A stretch of DNA of 64,000 nt from JADCRZ01 sp039921525 (GTDB lineage: Bacteria; Bacteroidota; Bacteroidia; Chitinophagales; Chitinophagaceae). The translations under genes were made by a program, and so were the position numbers. The DNA lies in NCBI GenBank assembly GCA_039921525.1, contig JBDSBP010000348.1, positions 28,234 to 92,233 on the forward strand. The letters are read 5' to 3'. The number at the start of each line of letters is the position of its first letter. Within the stretch, counting starts at the first letter, position 1. The notes beneath the pieces are model-generated. The model was not told where the DNA came from and ran no database searches. It was given only the letters and a program-made list of their open reading frames with translations. This document shows, piece by piece, positions 36,480 to 45,793 of the stretch.

Positions 36480-37853
36480 TTTCTTGTTCTTCTCATACCA
36501 TGCCTTAAACGATTGCTTTCTCGCACCCGGCATTTCACGCTGTTTAAACCAGGGATTAAATTTATTATTAACTGTAAATGGAAAATTTTTCATGAGCCAT
36601 CTTCCCGCGTTGCCTGCTATCCTGTATAAAAACGGCGAGGACAAAGTTTTGGCCATGGCCTCCATACTTACTTTCTTGGTATTATCAACATAACCCTCCT
36701 TAACAATAACCTGCCGCCATTTATATAATTGCTCGTGTATGTCTATCTTAACGGGACAAACATTGGAACAGGATCCGCAGAGGGTAGATGCGAATGGCAG
36801 ATCGGCATGTTTTTTCATATCGAGGTTGGGAGCAAGTATTGCGCCGATCGGCCCTGATATGGTATTATGATAACTGAGCCCGCCGCTCTTGCGATAAACG
36901 GGGCAGGTATTCATGCAGCCGCCGCACTTAATACATTTTAATGAATTCCGGAAATCGGGCCGGCCCAATTGCCGGCTTCTGCCCAGGTCTACCAGTATTA
37001 TATGCATTTCCTGGCCTTCTCTTGGCTTACGAAAATGACTGGAATAAATGGTGATGGGTTGGCCAATGGCGCTGCGTGCCAGCAGTCTTAAAAATACGCC
37101 CAGGTGTTTTCTTTCGGGAATTAATTTTTCGATCCCCATCGAAGCAATATGAACTTCTGAGAGATGCGCACCCATGTCGGCGTTACCTTCATTGGTGCAC
37201 ACCACAAACTCACCAGTTTCTGCGATCGCAAAATTTACCCCGGTAAGTGCGCCCCGGCGGGTAAGAAAAATATCTCTCAAATGTTTCCTGGCTACTCTTG
37301 TTAATAACGTTGGATCAGATAATCCTTTTTCTGTTCCCAGGTGTTTATGAAACAATTCGCCGATCTCTTCCTTTCGTTTATGGATACATGGTAGTACAAT
37401 ATGGCTCGGCGGTTCATTATCTATCTGCTGTATGTATTCACCCAGATCGGAATTGATGACCCCTATTCCCCGCTCCTCTAAATATTCATTCAGGCCACAC
37501 TCTTCCGTGAGCATGGATTTACTTTTAACCAGCTGTTTTATTTCCTTCGCCTTCAAAATAGAATAAACAATTGAATTGTGTTCTTCCGCATCAGAGGCCC
37601 AGTGTACCGTAACACCATTTTTTTTTGCATTTTCTTCAAACTGAACCAGGTATTCATGAAGATGTGAAATCACATTATCTTTAATGCCGGAGGCCGCTTC
37701 GCGCAGGTCTTCCCATTCCGGTATTCCATGGGCAGATTTATCGCGCTTCTGCCTTATCCACCATAACGATGCATCATGCCAGTCTACCCGCTCTTCATCT
37801 TTTATAAAAATTTCTGATAATTCAGCATGATCTTTTGTTTTCACTGTTGTCAT
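36477..37853 (-). CDS. lutB: Lactate utilisation iron-sulphur protein B
   Basis: This 458-residue protein combines an LUD-like N-terminal domain (about 60-290) with a C-terminal ferredoxin domain carrying two [4Fe-4S] motifs: CIKCGGCMNTCPVYRKSGG (about 309) and LCGSCSNVCPVKI (about 361). It carries electrons in the LutABC L-lactate dehydrogenase. Its start overlaps the lutA stop by 4 bases (ATGA), showing coupling. Length fits LutB/YkgF. Confidence 0.93.
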   Translation of the reverse strand: MTTVKTKDHAELSEIFIKDEERVDWHDASLWWIRQKRDKSAHGIPEWEDLREAASGIKDNVISHLHEYLVQFEENAKKNGVTVHWASDAEEHNSIVYSILKAKEIKQLVKSKSMLTEECGLNEYLEERGIGVINSDLGEYIQQIDNEPPSHIVLPCIHKRKEEIGELFHKHLGTEKGLSDPTLLTRVARKHLRDIFLTRRGALTGVNFAIAETGEFVVCTNEGNADMGAHLSEVHIASMGIEKLIPERKHLGVFLRLLARSAIGQPITIYSSHFRKPREGQEMHIILVDLGRSRQLGRPDFRNSLKCIKCGGCMNTCPVYRKSGGLSYHNTISGPIGAILAPNLDMKKHADLPFASTLCGSCSNVCPVKIDIHEQLYKWRQVIVKEGYVDNTKKVSMEAMAKTLSSPFLYRIAGNAGRWLMKNFPFTVNNKFNPWFKQREMPGARKQSFKAWYEKNKK

Positions 37854-38587
37854 AGAGTAGCATTTAAAATTTCCGCAATATGTATTATTTTGATTGGGCT
37901 CTTCTTCCTATGCAGGATGCCTTCGATGTGCATCAGGCACGACAAGTCGGAGGATGTGATGTATTCCGCACCATGTTTGGTATGATCGGTTACACGATCC
38001 TTACCCATCTTCACCGATACGGCTTCTTCGGCAACGGAAAAGGTGCCGCCAAATCCGCAGCATTCGTCCAGGCGATCCAATGTAATAAGCTCCAGGCCCT
38101 TTACCATGTTTAACAGGTGTTCCGGTTTTGAAAATGGCGGTTGAACTACTTCGCTCATCTGTGACAGGTAGAGTCCGCGCAAACCATGGCAGCTCTGGTG
38201 CAAGCCAACTTTATATGGAAAGCTGGCTGCCAGTGTATCTATTTTCAGAACATCCGTTAAAAATTCTACCAGCTCGTAAACTCTTGATCGGATATTGGTT
38301 GCTTCCGCTTCGTTTTCGTGAGAATGAAGATGTAGTTTAACATGCAGCACACAACTTGCCGAAGGACAAACAATGTAATCGAAGCCTGCAAAGTTTTCTA
38401 TGAACAGGTTATTGCATCCCTGGGTCAGGTACTCGAAACCTGCATTTGCCATCGGCTGTCCACAACAGGTTTGATTGGGTGGAAATACGACTTTATCTAC
38501 ATATTTTTCCAGTAATTGCAGGGTGGCGATAGCTGCATCCTGGTAAAACTGGTCAACATAACAGGGTATAAAAAGTGCGACAGTCAT
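37850..38587 (-). CDS. lutA: Lactate utilisation protein A (CCG-domain)
   Basis: This 245-residue protein has two CCG domains: QTCCGQPMANAGF (about 40) and DECCGFGGTFSV (about 192), with further Cys at PSASCVLH and HQSCHGLRG. Such Cys-rich domains bind an unusual iron-sulphur cluster and handle electron transfer in LutABC and heterodisulphide-type enzymes. It opens the lut trio, 80 bases after a GHL6 glycosidase gene on the same strand, which places lactate oxidation in the carbohydrate locus. Confidence 0.92.
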   Translation of the reverse strand: MTVALFIPCYVDQFYQDAAIATLQLLEKYVDKVVFPPNQTCCGQPMANAGFEYLTQGCNNLFIENFAGFDYIVCPSASCVLHVKLHLHSHENEAEATNIRSRVYELVEFLTDVLKIDTLAASFPYKVGLHQSCHGLRGLYLSQMSEVVQPPFSKPEHLLNMVKGLELITLDRLDECCGFGGTFSVAEEAVSVKMGKDRVTDHTKHGAEYITSSDLSCLMHIEGILHRKKSPIKIIHIAEILNATL

Positions 38588-38667
38588 AATTAACGTTGTA
38601 ATTTAAATCAATAACTTTTATAAACACCCACTCAATAAGTAACACCATTGATAGATCCTACCTTCTA

Positions 38668-40797
38668 TCACCTATGGTAAATACATAACATCATTTCAAA
38701 ATCGTTTACAGCAGGAACGGTACACTCAATCCATCCATCACTTTGTTTAAAGTTGACGGTTTTCCCGGAGCGCAGCAGTCTAATTTCTTTCACTCCATGC
38801 AATGGCTTAAAGCGAATTTTCGTGTTGTGAATAATAACCGGGTCCCTGAATGAGGCTCCGATCTGTCCCGACTGGTTAATCATGCCGATCCATTCAAATG
38901 CGTTGTTACGATTAGCCAGTCGGGTTATTTCAATAAGTGGCGACGCATCTGTTTCAATAGACCTTTTAACTCCGAGTAGGTTTTGGATCGCCGCTATAAA
39001 AAGCGCCCGTTGTGCGTAATTGCCTTTAAAATTATACTGTTCGCCTATTTGCCAGGGAATAAAAACCGATTTGCCCTGACCATATACGTTAGAAATTAAT
39101 CCCGGTACTGAAGTAATCTCTGTTTCCGAATAATAAGACTTTTCAGGCGGACCAAACCTTGTTGCCGGGAGCAGGTTTAGATAAACTTCTGCACTACCTG
39201 CCGGCTTGCATTTTAAAAAATCAGAATACATCATCATCAGGCTGAAATCTTTAAATTCTTTTGGCCTCAATGCTGTTTTGTCTTTTTCGCTTACTTTAAG
39301 GTAAGTTGATTTTGCCTGCGAAAAAAATTCGTACGCAGGCAACACTCCCAAACATTTTAACCGGACGGCATTCATAGGCGTTCCTATTCCATCATTCGTC
39401 GAAGTAAATCCTGTGGCCAGCAGTTTACCTCCCTTCTTAACATATTGGTCGATGGTTGCGATAAAAGCATCGTCCATATTAGTCACGTCTCCAAGTATTA
39501 CCGCGTCGTAATCTTCCAGTTTTTTTGGCGTTCTCAACCTTCCCACGGCGGCAGGTTCTACCACATCATACATGATATGTTCTTCAGAAAGTAATTTAAT
39601 CAATCCCTTATATTCTTCTGTTGATCCCCGGATAAGCGCGATGTTACTCACGGCTTGCAGGTTGGTAAACAGCTTTTCGTTGGATTTATGAAAACGATAC
39701 AGGTCATTCATTATAGGAATAAATCGCCGGTCTTCCTGGTTAACCAGTGTGCCTATAACGTAAACATCTAACGGCGCACCATTCAGCATATTTTCCAACA
39801 CCCATGTTCTTGAAATGTTGGGAGAAGTAGCAATATGACGGTACCCTATTGCCAGGAAATACTGCAGCAGGTTACTAGGCGCCCTGTCACTATACGAACC
39901 CAGCACTCGTTTAACATGATCGGTAGAAAAATAATTCCATTCGTATTCATTGGTGAGCCAGGAGGCTGATTCGCTGCGGATCATATCCACCCCGGCGTCG
40001 GTGTACGTATTTATTATAAGATTGGGGTTGAGCTTTTTGATGAAGCTTCCTATCTGGTTAAAGAGCGTTTCTGAGGTGGAAAGTTTAAATGCATTATACA
40101 ACCTGAAAACACGGTCATTTATATCCGCTTTTACTGGTAGTGTTAGGCCGGTAGAGTCCATGAACCGCTTTTTACAGTTTGCACATTGACAGATACCATG
40201 GTTCACTCCCGCGTAATCAGAAGTAGTATACCCAATCATATTGAAAAAGATGCCATCGAGCGGATAGTTTGTAATGCCTTCCTTTAAAATATCAAAGATA
40301 TATTGTTGCTGATAACCGCCATTAATACACGTGTGTACCTGTCCGTTAAAATTAACCGTTTTGCCATCAGTGCCCGTATAGAGCCATTCAGGTTTTTGAA
40401 CAGCCAGGGTTTCATTGATCTTACTAAAATCGTACCGTCCGATAACTTTAATATTTTTTGTATGAAGCTTTTTGATGAGGTTTCCAACAAGGTCGCCTTT
40501 TAAAAACGGATTCACGTAGTGATAGGCGAGTTTGGTGTGATAATTGGCAACAATGCCGCCAACATTTAATAACACCACGTTGGCAGATGCATCCAGGATC
40601 GACTGCACAAAAACATCCTCATCCATTTCCGCATCAATTTCACGAAGGTTGGTTTGAATTAATCTTACAGGCGCACGATTCCACCAGGTGGTATCGTAAT
40701 GACCTGGATTTAGATTCTCTACCTGGGCATAACTCCTCATAACACTGAATGCGAGAAGAAAAAAGGAAAATATAAAAATGGTTTTATTCATTAACAT
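38668..40797 (-). CDS. Secreted GHL6-type glycosidase-like protein (copy 1)
   Basis: This 709-residue protein has a signal peptide (1-24, SVMRSYAQ). The barrel domain (about 45-350) matches the hypothetical glycosyl hydrolase 6 pattern: LIQTNLREIDAEMD, LNVGGIVANY, KVIGRYDFSK, PEWLYTGTDG and DGIFFNMIGY. A Cys motif CQCANC (203-208) resembles the zinc site of GH42 beta-galactosidases. A Rossmann-like trimerisation domain follows (about 395-610, YDAVILGDVTNMDD and GGKLLATGFTS), then a C-terminal beta domain. The product is likely a periplasmic glycosidase of unknown specificity. It is a clear paralogue of the protein at 54662. Confidence 0.75.
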   Translation of the reverse strand: MLMNKTIFIFSFFLLAFSVMRSYAQVENLNPGHYDTTWWNRAPVRLIQTNLREIDAEMDEDVFVQSILDASANVVLLNVGGIVANYHTKLAYHYVNPFLKGDLVGNLIKKLHTKNIKVIGRYDFSKINETLAVQKPEWLYTGTDGKTVNFNGQVHTCINGGYQQQYIFDILKEGITNYPLDGIFFNMIGYTTSDYAGVNHGICQCANCKKRFMDSTGLTLPVKADINDRVFRLYNAFKLSTSETLFNQIGSFIKKLNPNLIINTYTDAGVDMIRSESASWLTNEYEWNYFSTDHVKRVLGSYSDRAPSNLLQYFLAIGYRHIATSPNISRTWVLENMLNGAPLDVYVIGTLVNQEDRRFIPIMNDLYRFHKSNEKLFTNLQAVSNIALIRGSTEEYKGLIKLLSEEHIMYDVVEPAAVGRLRTPKKLEDYDAVILGDVTNMDDAFIATIDQYVKKGGKLLATGFTSTNDGIGTPMNAVRLKCLGVLPAYEFFSQAKSTYLKVSEKDKTALRPKEFKDFSLMMMYSDFLKCKPAGSAEVYLNLLPATRFGPPEKSYYSETEITSVPGLISNVYGQGKSVFIPWQIGEQYNFKGNYAQRALFIAAIQNLLGVKRSIETDASPLIEITRLANRNNAFEWIGMINQSGQIGASFRDPVIIHNTKIRFKPLHGVKEIRLLRSGKTVNFKQSDGWIECTVPAVNDFEMMLCIYHR

Positions 40798-40841
40798 AAA
40801 TTACCTACAAATAAGTTATACAACCGAACAATGAAACGCCC

Positions 40842-40871
40842 AACTTTAAACATTAAACATTGAACTTTAAA
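40842..40871. repeat. Heptamer array (AACNTTA family)
   Basis: AACTTTA, AACATTA, AACATTG and AACTTTA follow with a 7-base period and stop exactly at the TAG stop codon (40872-40874) of the neighbouring gene. Confidence 0.8.
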
Positions 40872-43160
40872 CTAATTTCTGAACGGAACTTCTGTCTGTG
40901 TTTTCTTTTGATATTCTTTTATAGTTCCAGGCACCCAGTTCTTAGCTATGTTTATATCGTTTTCCGTTTTTTCTGTCAGGGCGGTTACATCTACGTTCCC
41001 AATCCTGTTATACAAGGCAGGTTTATATTGGGACGAATAAATAGCAGCGTATTTTATCCAATATGCTTTTGCATTGCTGAGATGTTTGATGGCATCGTCC
41101 TGGTCTTTTTTCTGGCTGTTAAAATTAAAAAGAGCCAGGCTGGAGGCGCCTCTTATCTTTTCAGCGTAATAATTACCTATGGTGGCAAATGCTTCGATAT
41201 CTCCTAAATTATAATCCCATTCACTGGAAACGCCCGGCTTTCTTGCAGGCAATTTTTTTAAATTGGCGAGGGCAGTACTCGCATAACCGCTAAGACTGTC
41301 TGCAACGGCGAGTGGCGATAATAAAGTATCGTGTGAATTCGACTTATAATTTTGAGCCCACTGTACAATGTTTCGTATCCTGCTGCCCGCTTCGGGATCA
41401 ACTTCCATAAGATCCCTGACGGTGTAAAATCCTTTATAGTTTGCCCTGCTTATATTGGCTTCCGGGAACCATTTAAAATCTACATCACCCCAGGATAAAC
41501 GGGTGATCCAGGGAAAGATCATCGAGGCTGCAGACCAGCTTTTAATAAATGTCTGGATATCAGTACCAGGAAAATGAGCCTCTACCGTTTTATAAAATAC
41601 GGCATCGTTCAAAGAAGGATCGAACCCTAACCGGCCCCACAGCATGAATGAGTACCATTGTTTTTGAATGATTAACTGCCCGGGACCGGAAGCATTTTTA
41701 TCCAGGAAATCCTTACCCCAGGTATACCCATCGGGGCCCATATAATAACCGGCTACTTTTTCAGGTTCAGGGATAGATAAGATAAAACGCCTTGCGAAGG
41801 AATTATTGCCCCAACGAAAACTGTATATATCATCGTTACGAAGAGTTAGCCAGGTTTTTAGCTTAGATGAAAAAATTGTCATAGCGGGTTTAACGAAAGG
41901 AGGGTTTGGGATGCCATACATATGTGCGATAGCATATTTCAAACTAAGGTCAAAGGGACCGGGATAATCTTTAAAAGCATCCTGGATCTCCTTAAGATTA
42001 GTTTGATGGAATCGATGTATTAATCGAAACTGGCGGTTCGGTTGTTTCACCAGGGCATCACTGATACCTTGTCCATAGGTTTTGCCGAGCCATTGTTCAT
42101 TGGAGTATTTGCTTTTTGAGCCCTGCATATGTTCACCGGCAGTGATACCTATTCCCGCGAGATCCGGATAGGTTAACACCATTTCCCTTACCGTAGCCCT
42201 GAAATACGCAATGGTAGTATCGTTATCCTGTTTGTCGGTAATACCGGATTTACCTTCTGCTCCATACGTAAAAATATTCCAGGTAAACCAGTACACTTCA
42301 ATACCCCTGTTTTTAGCATAGGTCATCACTTTCTTCCAGAAAGCGATCTTTTCATCTATTGACATTGTTTTTATCACTTCATGATTAGCCAGCAACTCGG
42401 GCGTCACATATCCATCTCCGTTAAGACTATAATGATCATGGATTTTTGCTTTGGTTCTCCACACATCCTGCAATGCTACTTCAGGAAATTCCGGAACTTT
42501 TACAAGTGATGGAAAGGGATGGAGGTTCCACAATGAAAGTACATTATAACGGTTAAGGGCCATGGCATCCAGTTGCTGTTGCCAGAAATCCATATCCCAC
42601 ATAACAGGTATGTTCTGCTGGCCCGCATCGCTCATATCGCTATAGCTGGGAGTTCGCAGATCGAGCGGAATATTAAATTTAATGCCGCGCCGATCAATGT
42701 ATGGCTTGTTATCCGACTCTTTAATATTATCAATTGTTTTGAGGTTGATGGCCTCGGCGATATCAAAACCTCCATACATGGCACCGGTTTTATCAGCCGC
42801 CAATATATAAATCGTTTTTAGTTTGTCCTTAACCTTTACACGGATGGAATATGATTGCCAGCCCAGGTCTTTAGGTGTTTTCAACTTTTCATCCTTTACC
42901 GTTTTAATAGACGTGGATGAATCTGAAATAAAACTAACTATTATACCGTCTTTCATGGAGGCATCCGAAACTGAGGTTATGGTCGCGATATAACCCTTAT
43001 CCTTCGTGGCTTTAATAATTTCATTGCCTGCAAAAGCAAGCTGTTCATCAGTAGCATTTACCTGGATGACGATTTTTTTCTGTTGGGCAACGGCTATTGT
43101 TGAAAGTGCCGTACAAAAAACAAACAGTATAATAAACAGTAATTTAAAAGTATATGGCAT
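40872..43160 (-). CDS. Secreted glycoside-hydrolase-like protein, GH20/GH67-type architecture
   Basis: This 762-residue protein has a signal peptide (1-25, STIAVAQ). An N-terminal alpha/beta domain (about 28-150, ending TGAMYGGFDIAEAI) resembles the GH67N/GH20b domain that precedes hexosaminidase and alpha-glucuronidase barrels. A TIM-barrel region follows (about 155-520: RRGIKFNIPLDLR, ALNRYNVLSLWNLHPFPS, VYWFTWNIF, GIGITAGEHM) and then a helical C terminus (about 550-740). GITAGEHM may hold a catalytic acid. It matches no family I can name with certainty; alpha-glucuronidase-like or hexosaminidase-like activity are options. Confidence 0.6.
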   Translation of the reverse strand: MPYTFKLLFIILFVFCTALSTIAVAQQKKIVIQVNATDEQLAFAGNEIIKATKDKGYIATITSVSDASMKDGIIVSFISDSSTSIKTVKDEKLKTPKDLGWQSYSIRVKVKDKLKTIYILAADKTGAMYGGFDIAEAINLKTIDNIKESDNKPYIDRRGIKFNIPLDLRTPSYSDMSDAGQQNIPVMWDMDFWQQQLDAMALNRYNVLSLWNLHPFPSLVKVPEFPEVALQDVWRTKAKIHDHYSLNGDGYVTPELLANHEVIKTMSIDEKIAFWKKVMTYAKNRGIEVYWFTWNIFTYGAEGKSGITDKQDNDTTIAYFRATVREMVLTYPDLAGIGITAGEHMQGSKSKYSNEQWLGKTYGQGISDALVKQPNRQFRLIHRFHQTNLKEIQDAFKDYPGPFDLSLKYAIAHMYGIPNPPFVKPAMTIFSSKLKTWLTLRNDDIYSFRWGNNSFARRFILSIPEPEKVAGYYMGPDGYTWGKDFLDKNASGPGQLIIQKQWYSFMLWGRLGFDPSLNDAVFYKTVEAHFPGTDIQTFIKSWSAASMIFPWITRLSWGDVDFKWFPEANISRANYKGFYTVRDLMEVDPEAGSRIRNIVQWAQNYKSNSHDTLLSPLAVADSLSGYASTALANLKKLPARKPGVSSEWDYNLGDIEAFATIGNYYAEKIRGASSLALFNFNSQKKDQDDAIKHLSNAKAYWIKYAAIYSSQYKPALYNRIGNVDVTALTEKTENDINIAKNWVPGTIKEYQKKTQTEVPFRN

Positions 43161-43163
43161 TGG

Positions 43164-43353
43164 GGACCGTTGATGTAAATGATAAAATGATTATTTTGAT
43201 ATTTGATATAAATACTTCATGCTAATTGTCTGAACCGCCGATGGAAATGATAAAATGATTTTTATGAGTTGACCCGTATTTAATCTTCTTTGTTTATTGC
43301 CCTCTATCATATTCATCCTTTAATCATTTCCATCTGCGGTTCAGACAATTAGC
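43164..43353. repeat. 31-bp inverted repeat overlapping the glycerate kinase stop
   Basis: The left arm (43221-43251, GCTAATTGTCTGAACCGCCG...) and the complement of the right arm (43323-43353) agree at 30 of 31 positions. The right arm includes the kinase stop codon. A third partial copy (GATGTAAATGATAAAATGAT) lies near 43171. Confidence 0.85.
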
Positions 43354-44494
43354 CACGCTTCGGGCAATTGATCGATAATAAATTTCCTGTTTCCCAGGAT
43401 GTTCTGATTAAATTATCGGTAGTGCATTTCAACGCAGTTGACAATTCAAACGGTTCATGCCCGATGGATAATAAGACATCAAAATACTTTTGCAGGTTCA
43501 TGTCTTTAATAAGAGGAACTTTTCCCGCAATCGCTATCACGGGCAAGCCCTTTGCTTTTGCTTTGAAAGCAACCCCAAATGGCCCCTTTCCCTGCAGGGT
43601 TTGTTCATCAATACTTCCTTCGCCGGTGATAACAAGATCTGCCTTTTCCAGGGCCTTGTCAAAGTCGGTAAGTTGAAGAAAATAGTCTATACCATTGACA
43701 AGATTTGCGTTTAAGAAAGCAAATAAACCAGCAGCCGCACCTCCAGCCGTTCCTCCCGATTTAATAGCCGCGATATTTTTACCGGTTTGTTGAAAGGTCA
43801 CATTTGCAAATTGCTTCAGTGAATCGTCTAATCGTAAAACTGCTTCGGGCGACGCCCCTTTCTGTGGACCAAAAACGGCAGGAGCACCATACTCCCCTAA
43901 AAGGAAATTATCTACATCGCAAAGAACAATTACTTCACAATTAAATATTCGGTTATCCAGTCCTGTGACATCAACTGTCACCAGTTGATCCAGGCTTTCA
44001 GGCAAACCGGATAAATCTTGCCCGGATGAATTTAAAAAGCGAATGCCCAGGGCCGATAAAATTCCCACGCCGCCATCCACCGTGGCAGAGCCTCCCATTC
44101 CAATGATAATCTTTGTTGCTCCGCGATCCATCGCTATTCGAACCTGTTCACCCGTTCCAAACGAAGTAGTATGCAAAGGATCCAACTGGTCATGTTGCAG
44201 CAGTCGCAGGCCGGAGGCATTCGCCATTTCTATGATGGCGGTCCTGCCATCATCTATTAATCCGAAAGAGGCCTCCATACTTCTTCCTAAAGGATCATGC
44301 ACTTCAGCAGTCACTATTTCACCTTCCCTTTTTTTAATGATAAGATCACCCGTGCCATCTCCTCCGTCACCAATCGGGAAACATTCGCAGGTGCAATGCA
44401 AATTACTCTGTTTCAAACCATCCCTGATGGCGAAAGCGGCATCCTCAGCGTTGAGACTGTTTTTAAAAGCGTTTGGAGCGATGAGTATATGCAT
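43349..44494 (-). CDS. glxK: Glycerate kinase (GarK/GlxK family)
   Basis: The protein of about 381 residues begins MHILIAPNAFKNSLNAEDAA. An upstream in-frame Met at 44512 exists but lies in the repeat array, so the inner start is preferred. Family motifs are GDGGDGTGDLI, IIGMGGSATVDGGVGILSAL and LVITGEGSIDEQTLQGKGP. It phosphorylates glycerate using ATP, and this family mostly makes 2-phosphoglycerate. It follows the tartronate-semialdehyde reductase gene, which makes glycerate, so the two form a short pathway into glycolysis. Confidence 0.92.
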   Translation of the reverse strand: MHILIAPNAFKNSLNAEDAAFAIRDGLKQSNLHCTCECFPIGDGGDGTGDLIIKKREGEIVTAEVHDPLGRSMEASFGLIDDGRTAIIEMANASGLRLLQHDQLDPLHTTSFGTGEQVRIAMDRGATKIIIGMGGSATVDGGVGILSALGIRFLNSSGQDLSGLPESLDQLVTVDVTGLDNRIFNCEVIVLCDVDNFLLGEYGAPAVFGPQKGASPEAVLRLDDSLKQFANVTFQQTGKNIAAIKSGGTAGGAAAGLFAFLNANLVNGIDYFLQLTDFDKALEKADLVITGEGSIDEQTLQGKGPFGVAFKAKAKGLPVIAIAGKVPLIKDMNLQKYFDVLLSIGHEPFELSTALKCTTDNLIRTSWETGNLLSINCPKRG

Positions 44495-44500
44495 AATGAG

Positions 44501-44640
44501 GGCAATCAGCAATCGGCTTTCAGCTATCAGCTATAAAGTTCGAAATCACTGACTTTCATTTTTTTATTAAATAGAGTTAATTCTGAAAATATGTTTTCGT
44601 TTTAACATCCCCAAAGCCGAAAGCCGATTGCTGATAGCCC
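44501..44640. repeat. Heptamer array, diverged inverted pair
   Basis: GGCAATCAGCAATCGGCTTT (44501 onward) pairs with the right arm CCGAAAGCCGATTGCTGATAGC (44617-44640). It separates the reductase stop codon from the glycerate kinase start. Confidence 0.8.
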
Positions 44641-45524
44641 TAATTCATGTTTGATAACTTTTCAAGAGCCAAATAAAGTCCCTGGTTTCCTGCGCCACCC
44701 TGGCCCATGGCCTGTACCGCCAGGTATAGCTGTTTAACCAGGGCTAACCCCGGTAATGACAACTTCATGGTTTCTGCTTCTTCGAGTGCGATGCGAAGAT
44801 CCTTTACAAAATTGTCGATGGAAAAACCGGGTGACCAATCCTTTTTTACAATTTTAGGGGCCAACACTTCCAGGCTCCAGCAGCCTGCGGCGCCTTTACT
44901 GATTGATTCTAACAACTTATTCAGATCAAGGCCCGCTTTTAACCCGTAAATAAGTCCTTCACAAACTCCTATTAGAGTGCCGGCTATAGTGATCTGGTTG
45001 CACATTTTTGTATGCTGGCCCGAACCTGCTTTGCCCTGGTATACCATATTTTTTCCAAAGACTTCAAATAGCGGCATCACCATATCAACCGTTTCTTTTT
45101 TACCTCCGATCATAATAGACAGGTTACCATTAATGGCGCCGACTTGTCCGCCGGAAACAGGCGCATCAATGAATTGCGATCCTTTCTTTTCAGCCTCTTC
45201 TGCTATTGTAATGGCAAGACTCGGCTTGGTGGTGGTCATGTCAACCAGGATAGTGCCGGTTTTCAATTCTTTAAAAATACCGGCGGAACCAAAGTAACAT
45301 TCCTCCACATCTTTCGGGAAACCGATAATGGTTACCACCACGTCTGAATGGGCGGCTATTTCCGCTGGTGTATCAAACCAGGTGCAGCCCATACCGATCA
45401 AATCATCTGCTTTGCTTTTGGTACGGTTATGAACGTTTACTTTGTACCCTGCCTTCAGCAGGTGCCCAACCATAGGATGACCCATTAACCCGGTGCCGAT
45501 CCAGCCAATAATTTTGTCTTTCAT
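44640..45524 (-). CDS. garR: Tartronate-semialdehyde reductase / 3-hydroxyisobutyrate-dehydrogenase family
   Basis: This 294-residue beta-hydroxyacid dehydrogenase has the Rossmann motif IGWIGTGLMGHPM, the substrate-binding DAPVSGGQVGA (about 119) and the catalytic lysine region GSGQHTKMCNQ (about 168). The family includes GarR/GlxR (tartronate semialdehyde to glycerate) and 3-hydroxyisobutyrate dehydrogenase. The adjacent glycerate kinase favours the first. The NAD versus NADP preference cannot be told. It follows the two TIM-barrel genes after 269 bases. Confidence 0.85.
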   Translation of the reverse strand: MKDKIIGWIGTGLMGHPMVGHLLKAGYKVNVHNRTKSKADDLIGMGCTWFDTPAEIAAHSDVVVTIIGFPKDVEECYFGSAGIFKELKTGTILVDMTTTKPSLAITIAEEAEKKGSQFIDAPVSGGQVGAINGNLSIMIGGKKETVDMVMPLFEVFGKNMVYQGKAGSGQHTKMCNQITIAGTLIGVCEGLIYGLKAGLDLNKLLESISKGAAGCWSLEVLAPKIVKKDWSPGFSIDNFVKDLRIALEEAETMKLSLPGLALVKQLYLAVQAMGQGGAGNQGLYLALEKLSNMN

Positions 45525-45555
45525 ATTTTCTAATTGTTATTAGACAAATATAGAG

Positions 45556-45590
45556 AAAGCTATCGGCTATCGGCTATCGGCTGTCGGTAT
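45556..45590. repeat. Short heptamer array (GCTATCG)
   Basis: Four GCTATCG units lie just before the reductase start, with one degenerate complementary unit (GCCGATAG) near 45650. Confidence 0.8.
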
Positions 45591-45693
45591 AAGAGGAAAT
45601 ACATTATTAATCATCTACTTTATTTTTATTTCAGGGTATTTTGATTGCCGATAGTCGAAATGTGGTTTAATTGGGTTTCGGTCAGACGCTGAC

Positions 45694-45753
45694 AAAACCT
45701 ATAAGGTTTGCGTTCGTAGTGCAACCATTCCCGGTTCAAACCTTATAGGTTTT
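45694..45753. repeat. Mobile palindrome copy 2
   Basis: AAAACCTATAAGGTTTG and CAAACCTTATAGGTTTT form a 17-bp stem. The interior, read on the other strand, closely matches copy 1 at 35669-35726, so it is the same element inserted in the opposite orientation. Confidence 0.8.
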
Positions 45754-45793
45754 GTGCAACATGTTGCCAGGGCATACCCCCAAGCCTTTATGC

